Translations under genes and position numbers: made by a program
The notes under the pieces: generated by a model
Database searches by the model: none
What the model saw: only the letters and a program-made list of their open reading frames with translations
What the model was told of the DNA's origin: nothing
Part shown: piece after piece, positions 36,907 through 46,200 of the stretch
How the letters are laid out: each line of letters starts with the position of its first letter
Numbering within the stretch: position 1 is the stretch's first letter
NCBI RefSeq assembly: GCF_004339575.1
Contig: NZ_SMFV01000004.1
Coordinates: 147,446 to 211,445 of the forward strand
Reading direction: 5' to 3'
Length of the DNA stretch: 64,000 nt
Source: Phorcysia thermohydrogeniphila
GTDB lineage: Bacteria; Aquificota; Aquificia; Desulfurobacteriales; Desulfurobacteriaceae

Positions 36907-38154
36907 TTACTCCCTTATCTGGCCGTCACCAAAAATTACGTACTTTGTAATTGTCAAATCCTCAAGTCCCATAGGCCCTCTTACGTGAACCTTATCCGTT
37001 GAGATTCCCATCTCTGCACCGAGTCCAAAGACGTTGCCGTCGGTAAAACGGGTTGAGGCGTTAATATAAACGGCGGCGGAGTCTACTCTATTTATGAACT
37101 TCATCCCGTTTGTGTAGTTTTCCGTAACAATTGCGTCGCTATGGTGAGAGCCGTAGGTGTTTATGTGGTCAATGGCCTCATCAAGGGAGTCCACAACTTT
37201 TACGGCCAGTATCAGGTCAAGGTACTCAGCGTGCCAGTCCTCTTCCGTTGCAGGCTTTACGTAGTCGGGGTCGTACTTTATCGTCCTTTCACATCCTCTT
37301 AGCTCAACTTTGGCCTTTTTAAACATTTCAATCATCGTAGGTAAAAAGGCATCTGCTATCTTGCTGTGGACGAGCATTGTCTCCATTGCGTTACAGACGC
37401 CCGGCCTCTGAACTTTCGCGTTGAAGCAAATGTTCCAAGCCTTTTCAAGGTCTGCAAACTCATCAACGAAGACGTGGCAAACACCCTTATAGTGCTTTAT
37501 AACGGGCATTCTGGCGTTCTCTGCAACAAACCTTATCAGTCCCTCACCACCCCTTGGGATTACTACATCTATAAACTCGTCAAGCTGGAGCATCTCCTTA
37601 ACGGCAGACCTATCTGTTGTGTCTATGAACTGAATAGCTTCCTCTGGGAATCCTTCTAAAGCTGCTGCCTCCTTCAGGATATTAACGAGAACCCTGTTGG
37701 AGTTTATCGCCTCAGAGCCCCCCTTAAGAATTACGGCGTTGGAGCTCTTTATACAGAGGGATGCCGCCTCTACCGTAACGTTTGGCCTTGACTCGTAAAT
37801 GATTCCAACAACCCCAAGAGGAACTCTCATCTTTCCTATCCTGAGGCCGTTTGGCCTCTTCCACATCTTCACAATCTCACCAACGGGGTCGTTAAGGGAG
37901 GCAACATCGTGAAGAACTTGAATAAGCCCATTGATTCTTTTGTCGTTCAGAAGGAGCCTATCAAGCATCGCTTTGGAAAGACCTTTCTCTTCACCGGCAG
38001 AAAGGTCTTTACGGTTTTCTTCCCTTATGACATCTCTTTTCTCTTCTATTATCCTCGCTGCTCTTAACAGAGTTCTGTTTTTCACGTCAGTAGGAATATC
38101 AACGAGGGAAAAACTTACTTTTTTTGCCTTTTCTGCAATCTCTCTCACCTTCAT
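36907..38154 (-). CDS. proA: gamma-glutamyl phosphate reductase
   Basis: Second step of proline synthesis. From the ATG at 38154 the protein has about 415 residues, the usual length, starting KVREIAEKAKKVSF. The catalytic Cys is in RPGVCNAMETML, and RVPLGVVGIIYESRPNVT is typical. GGGAG lies just before this ATG. The frame continues open to 38241, but that part contains the terminator of the neighbouring lipoprotein gene, which rules it out as coding. proB is not in the window. Confidence 0.95.
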   Translation of the reverse strand: MKVREIAEKAKKVSFSLVDIPTDVKNRTLLRAARIIEEKRDVIREENRKDLSAGEEKGLSKAMLDRLLLNDKRINGLIQVLHDVASLNDPVGEIVKMWKRPNGLRIGKMRVPLGVVGIIYESRPNVTVEAASLCIKSSNAVILKGGSEAINSNRVLVNILKEAAALEGFPEEAIQFIDTTDRSAVKEMLQLDEFIDVVIPRGGEGLIRFVAENARMPVIKHYKGVCHVFVDEFADLEKAWNICFNAKVQRPGVCNAMETMLVHSKIADAFLPTMIEMFKKAKVELRGCERTIKYDPDYVKPATEEDWHAEYLDLILAVKVVDSLDEAIDHINTYGSHHSDAIVTENYTNGMKFINRVDSAAVYINASTRFTDGNVFGLGAEMGISTDKVHVRGPMGLEDLTITKYVIFGDGQIRE

Positions 38155-38195
38155 CTTCTTCTCCCTCTCGGCTTTGTTAGGAAATTTTAATAAAA

Positions 38196-38220
38196 AAGGG
38201 CGGCAACGAAGGCCGCCCTT
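38196..38220 (-). terminator. strong intrinsic terminator of the 1089-residue lipoprotein gene
   Basis: On the - strand AAGGGCGGC, a 7-base loop, GCCGCCCTT (a perfect 9-bp stem), then TTTTATT. It lies 23 bases after the lipoprotein stop and upstream of the chosen proA start. Confidence 0.92.
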
Positions 38221-38242
38221 CAAAGCTTTCATAAAACTCAAA

Positions 38243-41200
38243 TTACTCTAAGTCATCAAGGAACTCATCCATTTTCTCCGTATTGGTAAAGAACTTACAC
38301 TCACTCGGTTGGTTGTTCTCTAACTTACAGACCGTAAAGCCGACTTCTGTAGCATCAACAATCGTACACTCGCTACCCTCTCCAAAGATTGGGCAGGCAG
38401 ATAACTTTCCGGTATCTTCGTTGAAGTCAACAGCGTCTCCACCATTAAAGCTGATTTTTAGTTCGTCATTCTCACACCACAAGGTCGCTTGATTATCGGG
38501 GTTATCAACGTCTTGAAGTGTTACTCTCTCATCTTCTATATACTCCTCACAAACGAACTTCTCAAAGGAATCCGTCATGTTAATAGTTTCTCCTTCAGGA
38601 GGCTGCATTCCGTATATCGCAAAAGGATCACTGACAAAGGACTGAACGAAGTCAACCCTTGTGTAAAGAGTCATCTTTAAGTTATCCGCTGCAAAGAGAA
38701 CTATGACGTTTCCGACCTGCGGAGTTGCTTCACTTACAGGGAACGTTACTCCCTCAGCCCCTTCTCCTTCCAATTCGGAAGAAGTAGCCGTTCCTTCGTC
38801 CTGAGATAACTCACCCGTAGTTCCTTCGGTTGGTAACTCCCCTGTCGTGTCTTGGAGCTCTGAAGGAGGCTCCTCTACCGTTCCATCAGTTGGAATATCT
38901 CCCGTATCTTGGAGCTCCGGAGGTGGCTCTTCAAGCGTTCCATCAGTTGGAACATCTCCTGTTGTTATATCTCCTGCATCCTGAAGTTCTGGAGGCAGCT
39001 CTCCTGTTGTTCCATCAGTAGAAACATCTCCTGTATCTTGGAGCTCCGGAGGAACACCTTCCACCGTTCCATCAGTAGTAAGCTCTTCCTGTCTCAACGC
39101 TCTCATTGTATAAAGACTTGCTTCCTGACTCTGTGCCTCTTCCGCCAGTTGCTGGTCAACAAGCCTTACATAAATAACAGGCTGGAAGTTCGGAGGGAAT
39201 ATCTGATACTCTACATCGTCATACTTGACCGGTGTGAAGGTTATTTTCATCTCATTTCCGTTTATTTCATAACTACCAAAGACTAAATCCCTGCTACCTG
39301 TCAGATTTCCAAACTGGTCAAAGGTCGGCATTGAAAAGATAACTTGGTGATTCTGAGTATCAAACTTGAAAGCCCCTAAGAAACAGTTACCTTCAAGTTG
39401 TTGAGCTGTTTCAAAATTGCCACTCATATAGGCCTGAATTATCTGAGCCACGTCACAGTTCGTAAAGTGAGAAACAAAGTCCTCAAGACTCTGGTAGGTG
39501 GTAGAAGTATCTCCATAGATGAAAGCGTACTTGTCACTTAGCCAATTAATGTTACTATCATCTTCTGCCGTAGCAATACCTACGATTTTATCTTCATCCA
39601 TAGAGAGAACATTAAAGAGGTACTTTATATTGGCGTCTGAGTAGACGTATAGCTTACCTCCTGAAACCTCCCATCTCTTGAGGTATAGAGGTATTTTAGA
39701 AACGTCATTTTCCTCTATCCACTGCCCTCCAGATTCACCTTCCGTGTATACATAGGCATGAGTTTCTATCTCCCCTTTTCCATCTCCATCTTCATCTTCT
39801 TCAAAAGTAATTGTCTGATAAACGGGAGCGTACTCATCTTCCTTAAAGTAGAAAGTCTTTCCTTCTATGGCATTTATGACTTCCTCATCCTCAGGAGCAA
39901 CTGCACTTTCCACGAGAACTTTCTTAAGGTTCTCATCCCCTTTAACTTCAACTATTGCCTCTCCAAACTTTCCTATGTCATCTTCACTGGCAAATATCTC
40001 CTTGAGCTCACTTGTCGTTAATTGACCGTCATCGTTAACGTGCTTTATAACTTCTCTTACAAGCCCAGCAAGGTCACTTATTCCCTCTTTTAGTTCAGCC
40101 CCCTTGTCTACGTAAGCCTTAATTGCCGCCGCTACGTTTAACCTTTCGTCAAGCTTTAAAGCTTTTACTTGTGCTAAGAGTTTCTCTAAGTCCTCAGTAT
40201 TTATCTCACTTAAACTTCCGTATTCAGACTTGAGGAGTAAGTAATCGGCCGTAGACACGTTACTAACAACAAGTTCGGGAATATCTTCCTGAGATACTTC
40301 ACCGTTATTCTCCTGAACTTTTGAAATGATGGTTTCTCCACTTCCCAAGGTAGATACAAACTTGACTTCTTTCCCTCCTATCTGGCCTTCAACCTTAACA
40401 ATATACTTAGCGTCACTTTCTATGTCCCCTTCCGTAATTTCAAAGGAAAACTCCCCTCCCGTAAATTCTGTCTGCGTAACCTCTACAAGGGTTCCATCAG
40501 GATTCACTTTATACAGGTGAGCAACTCCGCTATCCACCTCACTATCATAGGCTAAGCCGCGAATTGTGACCGTTCTTGGCTCTTGGGAAGTCTGTGTTTC
40601 AGTAGTTTGAGTCTGGTCTGTCTGCGTTTGGTCTGTTGTTGTCTGCTCTCCTGAAGTTTGCGTTTCAGTAGTCTGCGTCTGGTCTGTCGTTGTTTGCTCC
40701 CCTGAAGTTTGTGTTTCCGTTGTCTGCGCTTGGTCTGTTGTTGTCTGCTCTCCTGAAGTCTGTGTTTCCGTTGTCTGCGTCTCTCCTGTTCCAGTCTCAG
40801 GAGCTGTCTCCTGCTGTTCTGAAGTTTGAGTTTCCTCACTTTGAGCCTGCTCAGAAGTTACAGTCTCCCCTTGAGATACCTGCTCAGTACCCTCACTCTC
40901 TTCCTGCTGAGAGAGCTCCTGACAAACTTCATTTTCCTCATTTTCTACTTGTGTCACATCATAGTTTACTACCTGTACCCCTTGCTGAGTTACAACCTCT
41001 ACCCCATTTTGATGAACGCTGATTTCGTATTCACCAAGATTTAACCTAATCTCTTCCCCTTCTTCTATCTTCTTCTCAACGTCAACTTCCTCCTCTATAT
41101 CCACATTACTCAAGTCAACAACCACATCATCACCTTCTACATCGCCAGCTAAAGCGTGAATAAAAGCCCCCACCTTCTCTGCGACGTCAGGGTCTCCTTC

Positions 41201-41512
41201 AGCTAAATCAAGAGGGGTGATAACAGCTTCCTCTACCTGCGTAGAAGCTACCTCTACGTCTCCCAGAACAACCTTACCAACCTTTAGTTCCAACTTGACA
41301 GGAAGGGAATGAACGGTTAGAGTATAGTAGCCGTTTTCATCGGTAACGCTACAGTTTGTTGTTCCGGCTTCGCAGACTTTTACCCCTTTCACTTTACTTG
41401 CTAAGACTGCTCCCCTCAAGGTATAGCTTGATGTGCTATCTGAACCTCCACCACAAGAGGCTAAGTACAGGGACGCAATGGTAGAAAAGAGTAGAAGCTT
41501 TCTGATTTTCAT
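38243..41512 (-). CDS. giant repeat-containing surface lipoprotein
   Basis: The 1089 residues start with a lipoprotein signal (ASLYLASCGGGS, lipobox Cys20). Next comes a carboxypeptidase-regulatory/CNA-B-like beta domain (~33-100: GAVLASKVKGVKVCEAG, TDENGYYTL). A Thr/Gln/Glu-rich linker (~195-310) with tandem 17-residue repeats follows, then a second regulatory-like beta domain (~316-390). The large unassigned middle is acidic. A second, Pro-Glu-Leu-Gln-Asp repeat block (~815-900) precedes a C-terminal domain with several Cys. Overall it is very acidic and low in Lys. It is probably anchored in the outer membrane and surface-exposed. It is a lone gene with its own promoter and terminator. No enzyme motif is seen. 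Confidence 0.8.
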   Translation of the reverse strand: MKIRKLLLFSTIASLYLASCGGGSDSTSSYTLRGAVLASKVKGVKVCEAGTTNCSVTDENGYYTLTVHSLPVKLELKVGKVVLGDVEVASTQVEEAVITPLDLAEGDPDVAEKVGAFIHALAGDVEGDDVVVDLSNVDIEEEVDVEKKIEEGEEIRLNLGEYEISVHQNGVEVVTQQGVQVVNYDVTQVENEENEVCQELSQQEESEGTEQVSQGETVTSEQAQSEETQTSEQQETAPETGTGETQTTETQTSGEQTTTDQAQTTETQTSGEQTTTDQTQTTETQTSGEQTTTDQTQTDQTQTTETQTSQEPRTVTIRGLAYDSEVDSGVAHLYKVNPDGTLVEVTQTEFTGGEFSFEITEGDIESDAKYIVKVEGQIGGKEVKFVSTLGSGETIISKVQENNGEVSQEDIPELVVSNVSTADYLLLKSEYGSLSEINTEDLEKLLAQVKALKLDERLNVAAAIKAYVDKGAELKEGISDLAGLVREVIKHVNDDGQLTTSELKEIFASEDDIGKFGEAIVEVKGDENLKKVLVESAVAPEDEEVINAIEGKTFYFKEDEYAPVYQTITFEEDEDGDGKGEIETHAYVYTEGESGGQWIEENDVSKIPLYLKRWEVSGGKLYVYSDANIKYLFNVLSMDEDKIVGIATAEDDSNINWLSDKYAFIYGDTSTTYQSLEDFVSHFTNCDVAQIIQAYMSGNFETAQQLEGNCFLGAFKFDTQNHQVIFSMPTFDQFGNLTGSRDLVFGSYEINGNEMKITFTPVKYDDVEYQIFPPNFQPVIYVRLVDQQLAEEAQSQEASLYTMRALRQEELTTDGTVEGVPPELQDTGDVSTDGTTGELPPELQDAGDITTGDVPTDGTLEEPPPELQDTGDIPTDGTVEEPPSELQDTTGELPTEGTTGELSQDEGTATSSELEGEGAEGVTFPVSEATPQVGNVIVLFAADNLKMTLYTRVDFVQSFVSDPFAIYGMQPPEGETINMTDSFEKFVCEEYIEDERVTLQDVDNPDNQATLWCENDELKISFNGGDAVDFNEDTGKLSACPIFGEGSECTIVDATEVGFTVCKLENNQPSECKFFTNTEKMDEFLDDLE
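38795..39075 (-). repeat. degenerate PPELQD tandem repeats in the lipoprotein gene
   Basis: In-frame repeats of about 18-20 codons encode PPELQDTGD..PTDGT..E units; at least five copies are visible, with the DNA core TTGGAGCTC (as seen on the + strand) recurring. Copies differ, so the array is old or under diversifying drift. Confidence 0.75.
40585..40785 (-). repeat. 51-bp tandem repeats encoding a Thr/Gln-rich linker
   Basis: About three and a half units of 17 codons encode TTETQTSGEQTTTDQ(T/A)Q. Unit copies are nearly identical at the DNA level, including CTCCTGAAGT seen on the + strand, which suggests recent expansion and likely copy-number variation between strains. Confidence 0.85.
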
Positions 41513-41541
41513 AACGACTCCCCTTATAAGGTTCTACTTTT

Positions 41542-41572
41542 ATTATAAATCCCTATTTTGACAATCTGTCAA
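41542..41572 (-). promoter_or_regulatory. promoter of the lipoprotein gene overlapping a palindrome
   Basis: On the - strand TTGACA (41572-41567) is followed by TTTATA at 17 bases (or TATAAT at 19). The -35 is half of a perfect palindrome, TTGACA-ATC-TGTCAA (41558-41572), which also touches the ribosome site of rpe on the + strand. It could be an operator or chance. Confidence 0.5.
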
Positions 41573-41586
41573 GGAGGTATATATTT

Positions 41587-42258
41587 ATGATTTTTCTTGC
41601 CCCTTCTATCCTATCTGCCAACTTCGCTAACCTTGAAAAGGACATAAAAGAAGCAGAGTTGGCAGGTGCAGACCTTCTTCACGTTGATGTTATGGACGGA
41701 AGGTTTGTTCCGAACATAACCGTCGGTATCCCCGTAGTTGAATCTATCAGGAAAGTCACAGAGCTCCCCTTAGACGTCCACCTCATGATAGTTGAGCCGG
41801 AAAAGTACATACCGGACTTCATAAAGGCTGGAGCTGATTGGGTTTCCTTCCACTACGAAGCAGCTACCCACCACCACAGGATAGTTACAATGATTAAAGA
41901 GCTCGGAGCAAAGGCCGGAATAGTTTTAAATCCGTCAACGCCCGTTTCTCTACTTGAGGAGATACTCCCCTTCCTTGACTTTGTCCTCATTATGTCTGTT
42001 AACCCCGGCTTTGGAGGGCAGAAGTTTATAGAAGCTTCTGTCCAGAAAATAAGGAAGTTAAAGAAGCTCATAGATGAAAAAGAATTAAAGGTTACAATAG
42101 AAGTAGACGGTGGAATAAAGGTTGACAACGTGGAGAAGGTTATAAAAGCCGGAGCTGAAGTGATTGTAGCCGGCTCTGCCGTTTTTAGGGGTAACATTCG
42201 CGAGAACGTCAAAAAGTTCAAGGAAAAGTTTGAAACACTAATTTCGGAGGAGTCATGA
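41587..42258 (+). CDS. rpe: ribulose-phosphate 3-epimerase
   Basis: Interconverts ribulose- and xylulose-5-phosphate. The 223-residue barrel has [24 protein letters not shown] (metal His/Asp), [18 protein letters not shown] and EVDGGI. AAGGAGG lies 9 bases before the ATG. It overlaps prs by 4 bases, so pentose epimerisation is coupled to PRPP synthesis. Confidence 0.96.
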   Translation: MIFLAPSILSANFANLEKDIKEAELAGADLLHVDVMDGRFVPNITVGIPVVESIRKVTELPLDVHLMIVEPEKYIPDFIKAGADWVSFHYEAATHHHRIVTMIKELGAKAGIVLNPSTPVSLLEEILPFLDFVLIMSVNPGFGGQKFIEASVQKIRKLKKLIDEKELKVTIEVDGGIKVDNVEKVIKAGAEVIVAGSAVFRGNIRENVKKFKEKFETLISEES

Positions 42259-43205
42259 AGAAGCTTAAACTAATGACAGGTAACTCTAACCCTGAACTTG
42301 CTAAGGCTGTTGCAGAAAAACTGGGCGTCCCCTTAGCGGATGTAACTGTTGGAAGGTTCAGCGACGGTGAGATTCAGGTAGTAATAAACGAAAGCGTCAG
42401 GGACTGTGACGTGTTTGTTATTCAGTCCCTCTGTAGGCCTGTGAACGATAACATAATGGAGCTCCTCATCCTTACAGACGCTTTAAAGAGGGCATCTGCT
42501 GGCAGAATAGCCGCAGTCATTCCTTACTACGCCTACGGAAGGCAGGACAGGAGAGTAAACCCACGTGACCCGATTAGTGCTAAACTCCTCGCAGACCTTT
42601 TAACTACGGCAGGTGTAAACCACGTAGTAGTTATAGACCTTCACGCGAGGCAGATTGAAGGATTCTTCAACATTCCCGTTAACCGCTTAGAGGCAAGGCC
42701 GGTTATTACCGAGTATTTCCTCTCCCAAGGAATAGGAGGCGAGGACACCGTTGTAGTTTCTCCCGATATTGGAGGAGTGGCAAGGGCAAGAAACTTTGCT
42801 AAAGTCCTCGGTTCTCCGATAGCGATAATAGATAAGAGGCGTCCTAAGCCTAACGTGTCTGAAGTTATGAACATAGTCGGAGAAGTAGAGGGTAAAAAGG
42901 CCATAATCATAGACGACATCATAGATACGGCCGGAACCATCGTAAACGCCGCAAGGGCAATAAAGGAAAAGGGAGCAAAAGAGGTCTACGCAGCCTGTAC
43001 CCATCCGGTATTTTCTGGTCCTGCAATAGATAGGCTCTCAAAGGCCGTTGAAGAGGGTGTTATCAAAGAGGTCGTTGTTACAGATACTATACCCCTTCAG
43101 CAGAGTTTCCCCGGAGTTAAGGTTCTAAGCGTTGCTGAGACAATAGCAGAAGCCATAAAGAGAATTCACTCCGGAGAGTCCATAACCAACATGTTTGAGG
43201 ATTAA
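42255..43205 (+). CDS. prs: ribose-phosphate pyrophosphokinase
   Basis: Makes PRPP from ribose-5-phosphate and ATP for nucleotide, His and NAD synthesis. The 316 residues have [31 protein letters not shown], and the PRPP loop [17 protein letters not shown] lies five bases before the ATG, inside the end of rpe. It is followed by a GC-rich hairpin. Confidence 0.97.
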   Translation: MKKLKLMTGNSNPELAKAVAEKLGVPLADVTVGRFSDGEIQVVINESVRDCDVFVIQSLCRPVNDNIMELLILTDALKRASAGRIAAVIPYYAYGRQDRRVNPRDPISAKLLADLLTTAGVNHVVVIDLHARQIEGFFNIPVNRLEARPVITEYFLSQGIGGEDTVVVSPDIGGVARARNFAKVLGSPIAIIDKRRPKPNVSEVMNIVGEVEGKKAIIIDDIIDTAGTIVNAARAIKEKGAKEVYAACTHPVFSGPAIDRLSKAVEEGVIKEVVVTDTIPLQQSFPGVKVLSVAETIAEAIKRIHSGESITNMFED

Positions 43206-43208
43206 AGC

Positions 43209-43232
43209 AGAGGGGGGGAAAGTTCCCCCTCT
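43209..43232. terminator. bidirectional terminator between prs and the 1347-residue gene
   Basis: AGAGGGGG, loop of 8, CCCCCTCT, followed on the + strand by CCCTTTATT. It lies between two convergent genes 31 bases apart. U-tracts are weak on both sides. Confidence 0.6.
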
Positions 43233-43236
43233 CCCT

Positions 43237-46200
43237 TTATTGCAGAACCTTCTTTAAGTAAAGGGCACTCTCAAAACCGTCTTTTTCCGACTTTTTGACG
43301 GTCAATTCAACGTAGTGGGAAGAGTTAACGTTGTTACAAGCTTCACTTATGTAGCTGTAAACTGCTGGTGGAACGACTTTCTCCATTTGCGGTAGAGGGA
43401 AGGAAGCACCTTCAAGTTCCCCTTCCATGCTCAGTTCAAAGGAGTAGTCTCCAAAGGTACACGTCTCAGAAGCGGAAAAAGCGTTAACAGAGGAGATATC
43501 CACTCCCTCAAGAACTGCTTCCCTGTCGTTAGGATGATAGGAAATGTCAACTTCTAAGAGCTCTCCCCTTAACTGCTCAACCTTTAGGTAATCTGGAAGA
43601 GAATCACCCAAGAAGTAGTTATTTACCATCTCTACCTTTACGCCGTCCTCCTTTGGACGCGTAAGGGAGAAGTTTGCAAAGTAGCCACTCCCAAGCCTAT
43701 GTTGAGAAACTTGGTACGTCCCGTCAACTTCTGTACTTAAAAGGGAATAAACGTTCTCAGAGTAGCTCGCAAAGACTTCCACCTTCTCACCAGCATCAAG
43801 CCCTACCACACCAAAGCTCTTTGGAGGAACAAACTCTCCGTAGTCAAGGATAAAGGAGGAAGTATCTAAGTCCCTCACCGTATAGGCCTTCTTGCTACTT
43901 TCGTCAAAGAGAATAAAGCTAAAGAATCCGTTGTCCTGAAGGGGTACTGAAAGGTCACAGAGAACCTTTTCTCCTTCTGAAACACAACTACCCTCTGCTC
44001 CTATGACTTTTAAAGAAGCCTCTGAAGGAGTATTCTCAACTACAACCTGAACTCGCCTGAAACCTCCCAAGGACACGGGCATCATCTCCTTCCAGAATGA
44101 ATCTACAAAATCGTTCAAGAAGTACTGTTTACCCTCAACGTTCCTAAGCACAAAGGTCTTAACCCTTACCTTCCCGGTGAGCTCCTTGTAGGAAACCTTT
44201 CCGTCTTTGTCTTGGTCGTAAAGCCTTCCAAAACTCCTGTAAACCTCTTCCTCGTCAACAAAGCCATCAAGGTTTTCGTCCGTTATTTTGAGTCTCCAAC
44301 TTCCAAGCTCATCTTTTGGAATTCTCCTTGAAGCTATCCAAGAAAAAGCTTTGTCAAGAACATCTTCACACTCGCCAGCAGGACACTTCTCCTTGGCTAC
44401 GGTTGCTACCAAGTATTCAAAAGCGACGCCTTTTGGAACTATAACCTCGGGAGGAATCGTCACCGCCAAGTTAAGACCGGAAGTCGGTAGCTTTCCAAAG
44501 TAAACAGCTCCAAATTCTCCAGAAACCTTAGTATCAACGTAACTGTAGTCATCGCTATAGAGGGTAGCGTATATTCCTTCCGCTCCTAAGTGAACTACCA
44601 TCTGCCTTCCAGCGTCCAAGTTAACAACAGTTACTTCAGAAGACGAGTAAATAACATCCTTTCCGTCGCTAACTACCACACCAACCTTGTAAACGCCGGA
44701 GGAATCAAAGGTGTAGTAAAAGTCGTTGTCCCCGCTAAAAACTTTTTCGCCGTTTATAAGCCAAGTGTAACTTAGCTTATCCCCGTCTGGGTCAAGGGCC
44801 CTTACCTTAAACTTAAAGGGTACTCCGGCTTCCAGTTCAAGCCTTGGAGGAAGGGGAAGGAGGAACTTCGGAGGAAGGTTTGAAATGCCCGCAAAGAGAG
44901 AAACCGTTCCAGAAGTTACGGAGCTCCCTCCCTCAACTTTCACGGTAAGAAGGTGCTCTCCTTCTCCAAAATTTAAAGCCCCCTCTAAGAGACACTCAAA
45001 GTAACCTTCTGCTGTCTTTCCGCAGTCCTGTGAAGGAATCAGGACTCTCTCCCCCTCTAACAGCGTAGCGTAAACTCTTTCAAGCTGGGGAGCGTAAACG
45101 AGAGCTCTCACCCTTAGTGTATCTCCACTCTGGAAGATGTCAGGCTCAAGGTTTAGTGAGACAATCTGGAGGGTTTCTCCATCGCTGACGTGAACATTTA
45201 TCCTTTCTTCCACACTGTTGCCGTTCCTATCGTCAATGACAAAGGAGAGTTCGTAATCGCCAGAACTTGGAAAGCTACAGGTTGCCACTCCTTTCTCGTT
45301 AACTTCAAAGCTACAGTAGGGATTGGCACTCCTATAAGAAATCGGGTCTCCATCTGGGTCGTAGGCGTAAAAGACCAACTTATAAATATTGCCAACTTTA
45401 AGGGAATCTCTGGAAACTACTTTTCCGTCGGAGTCTAAAAAGTTGTAGCCGTTAATGACAGGCGGAGAGCTCCCCGAAACTACGTTAAACTCTTCCTCAA
45501 CTTTAAACATTTCAAAGGCATCGCCAACGTTGGCCGAAACCTTGTAGCTTCCCGGCTCAGTAGGAGTACAGTAAGCAGTAACGAAGAGAGCTCCTTCAAA
45601 ATCCTCCCCTTCTATTACTCTTGCCCTTTTATCTCCACACATAAAATCTTTTAGTCTAATTTCATCCCCGTCAGGGTCATAAGCGTAAAGGAGAATGTAG
45701 AGATTGCTTCCAGCCTTTACTTCCTTGGGATAAACTGTCATTTCAACCTTCGGAGGCGTATTTGTAAGCGTCAAGGAGAAAAACCTGTCAAGAGGGGTAA
45801 CCTCCTTTGTTACAGAGGAAAGGCCGACCCCAAAGGCCGTGTAAACCTTTTCCGGAACTACCTTAAAAGTGGCCATTCCGTTCTCGTCGGTTTTCCTGCA
45901 CTCATAAAAACCAAAGTTCCTCTCCTTAAGGCAGACTTCGGCCTCCTTGACTGGATATCCGCTACTGTCCCTTGCCACTACAATGGCATCAACTGTGGAG
46001 GAGGGAACCTTTACTCTGAAGAGACAGGAGCATCCACTCAAAGAGCCGGAAGGAAGAGCTGACAAATCTAAGGAAACGGGCATAGAAAGAGATGAAGGTT
46101 CAAAGTACCTGAAAGTTATACCTTCGCTCGTAGCTTCTTCTCCCAGAGAGGAGCAGTTTGAAGGCCTCTTTGTGAAAGGAACTTGGAGTCTTGCAATCCC

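Noticed and set aside
38155..38241. N-terminal extension of proA
   Set aside because: It contains the perfect terminator hairpin at 38196-38220 and lacks ProA similarity; the ATG at 38154 has its own ribosome site.
38909..39286. 125-residue + strand frame rich in Ser/Cys/Ile
   Set aside because: It is the reverse reading of the PPELQD repeats of the lipoprotein gene.
40552..40839. 95-residue - strand frame rich in Arg/Gln/Lys
   Set aside because: Out-of-frame reading of the 51-bp repeats; the lipoprotein frame is clearly the real one.
41558..41586. TTGACA on the + strand as a -35 for rpe
   Set aside because: The matching -10 (TATATT) would put the transcription start inside rpe, after its ribosome site.
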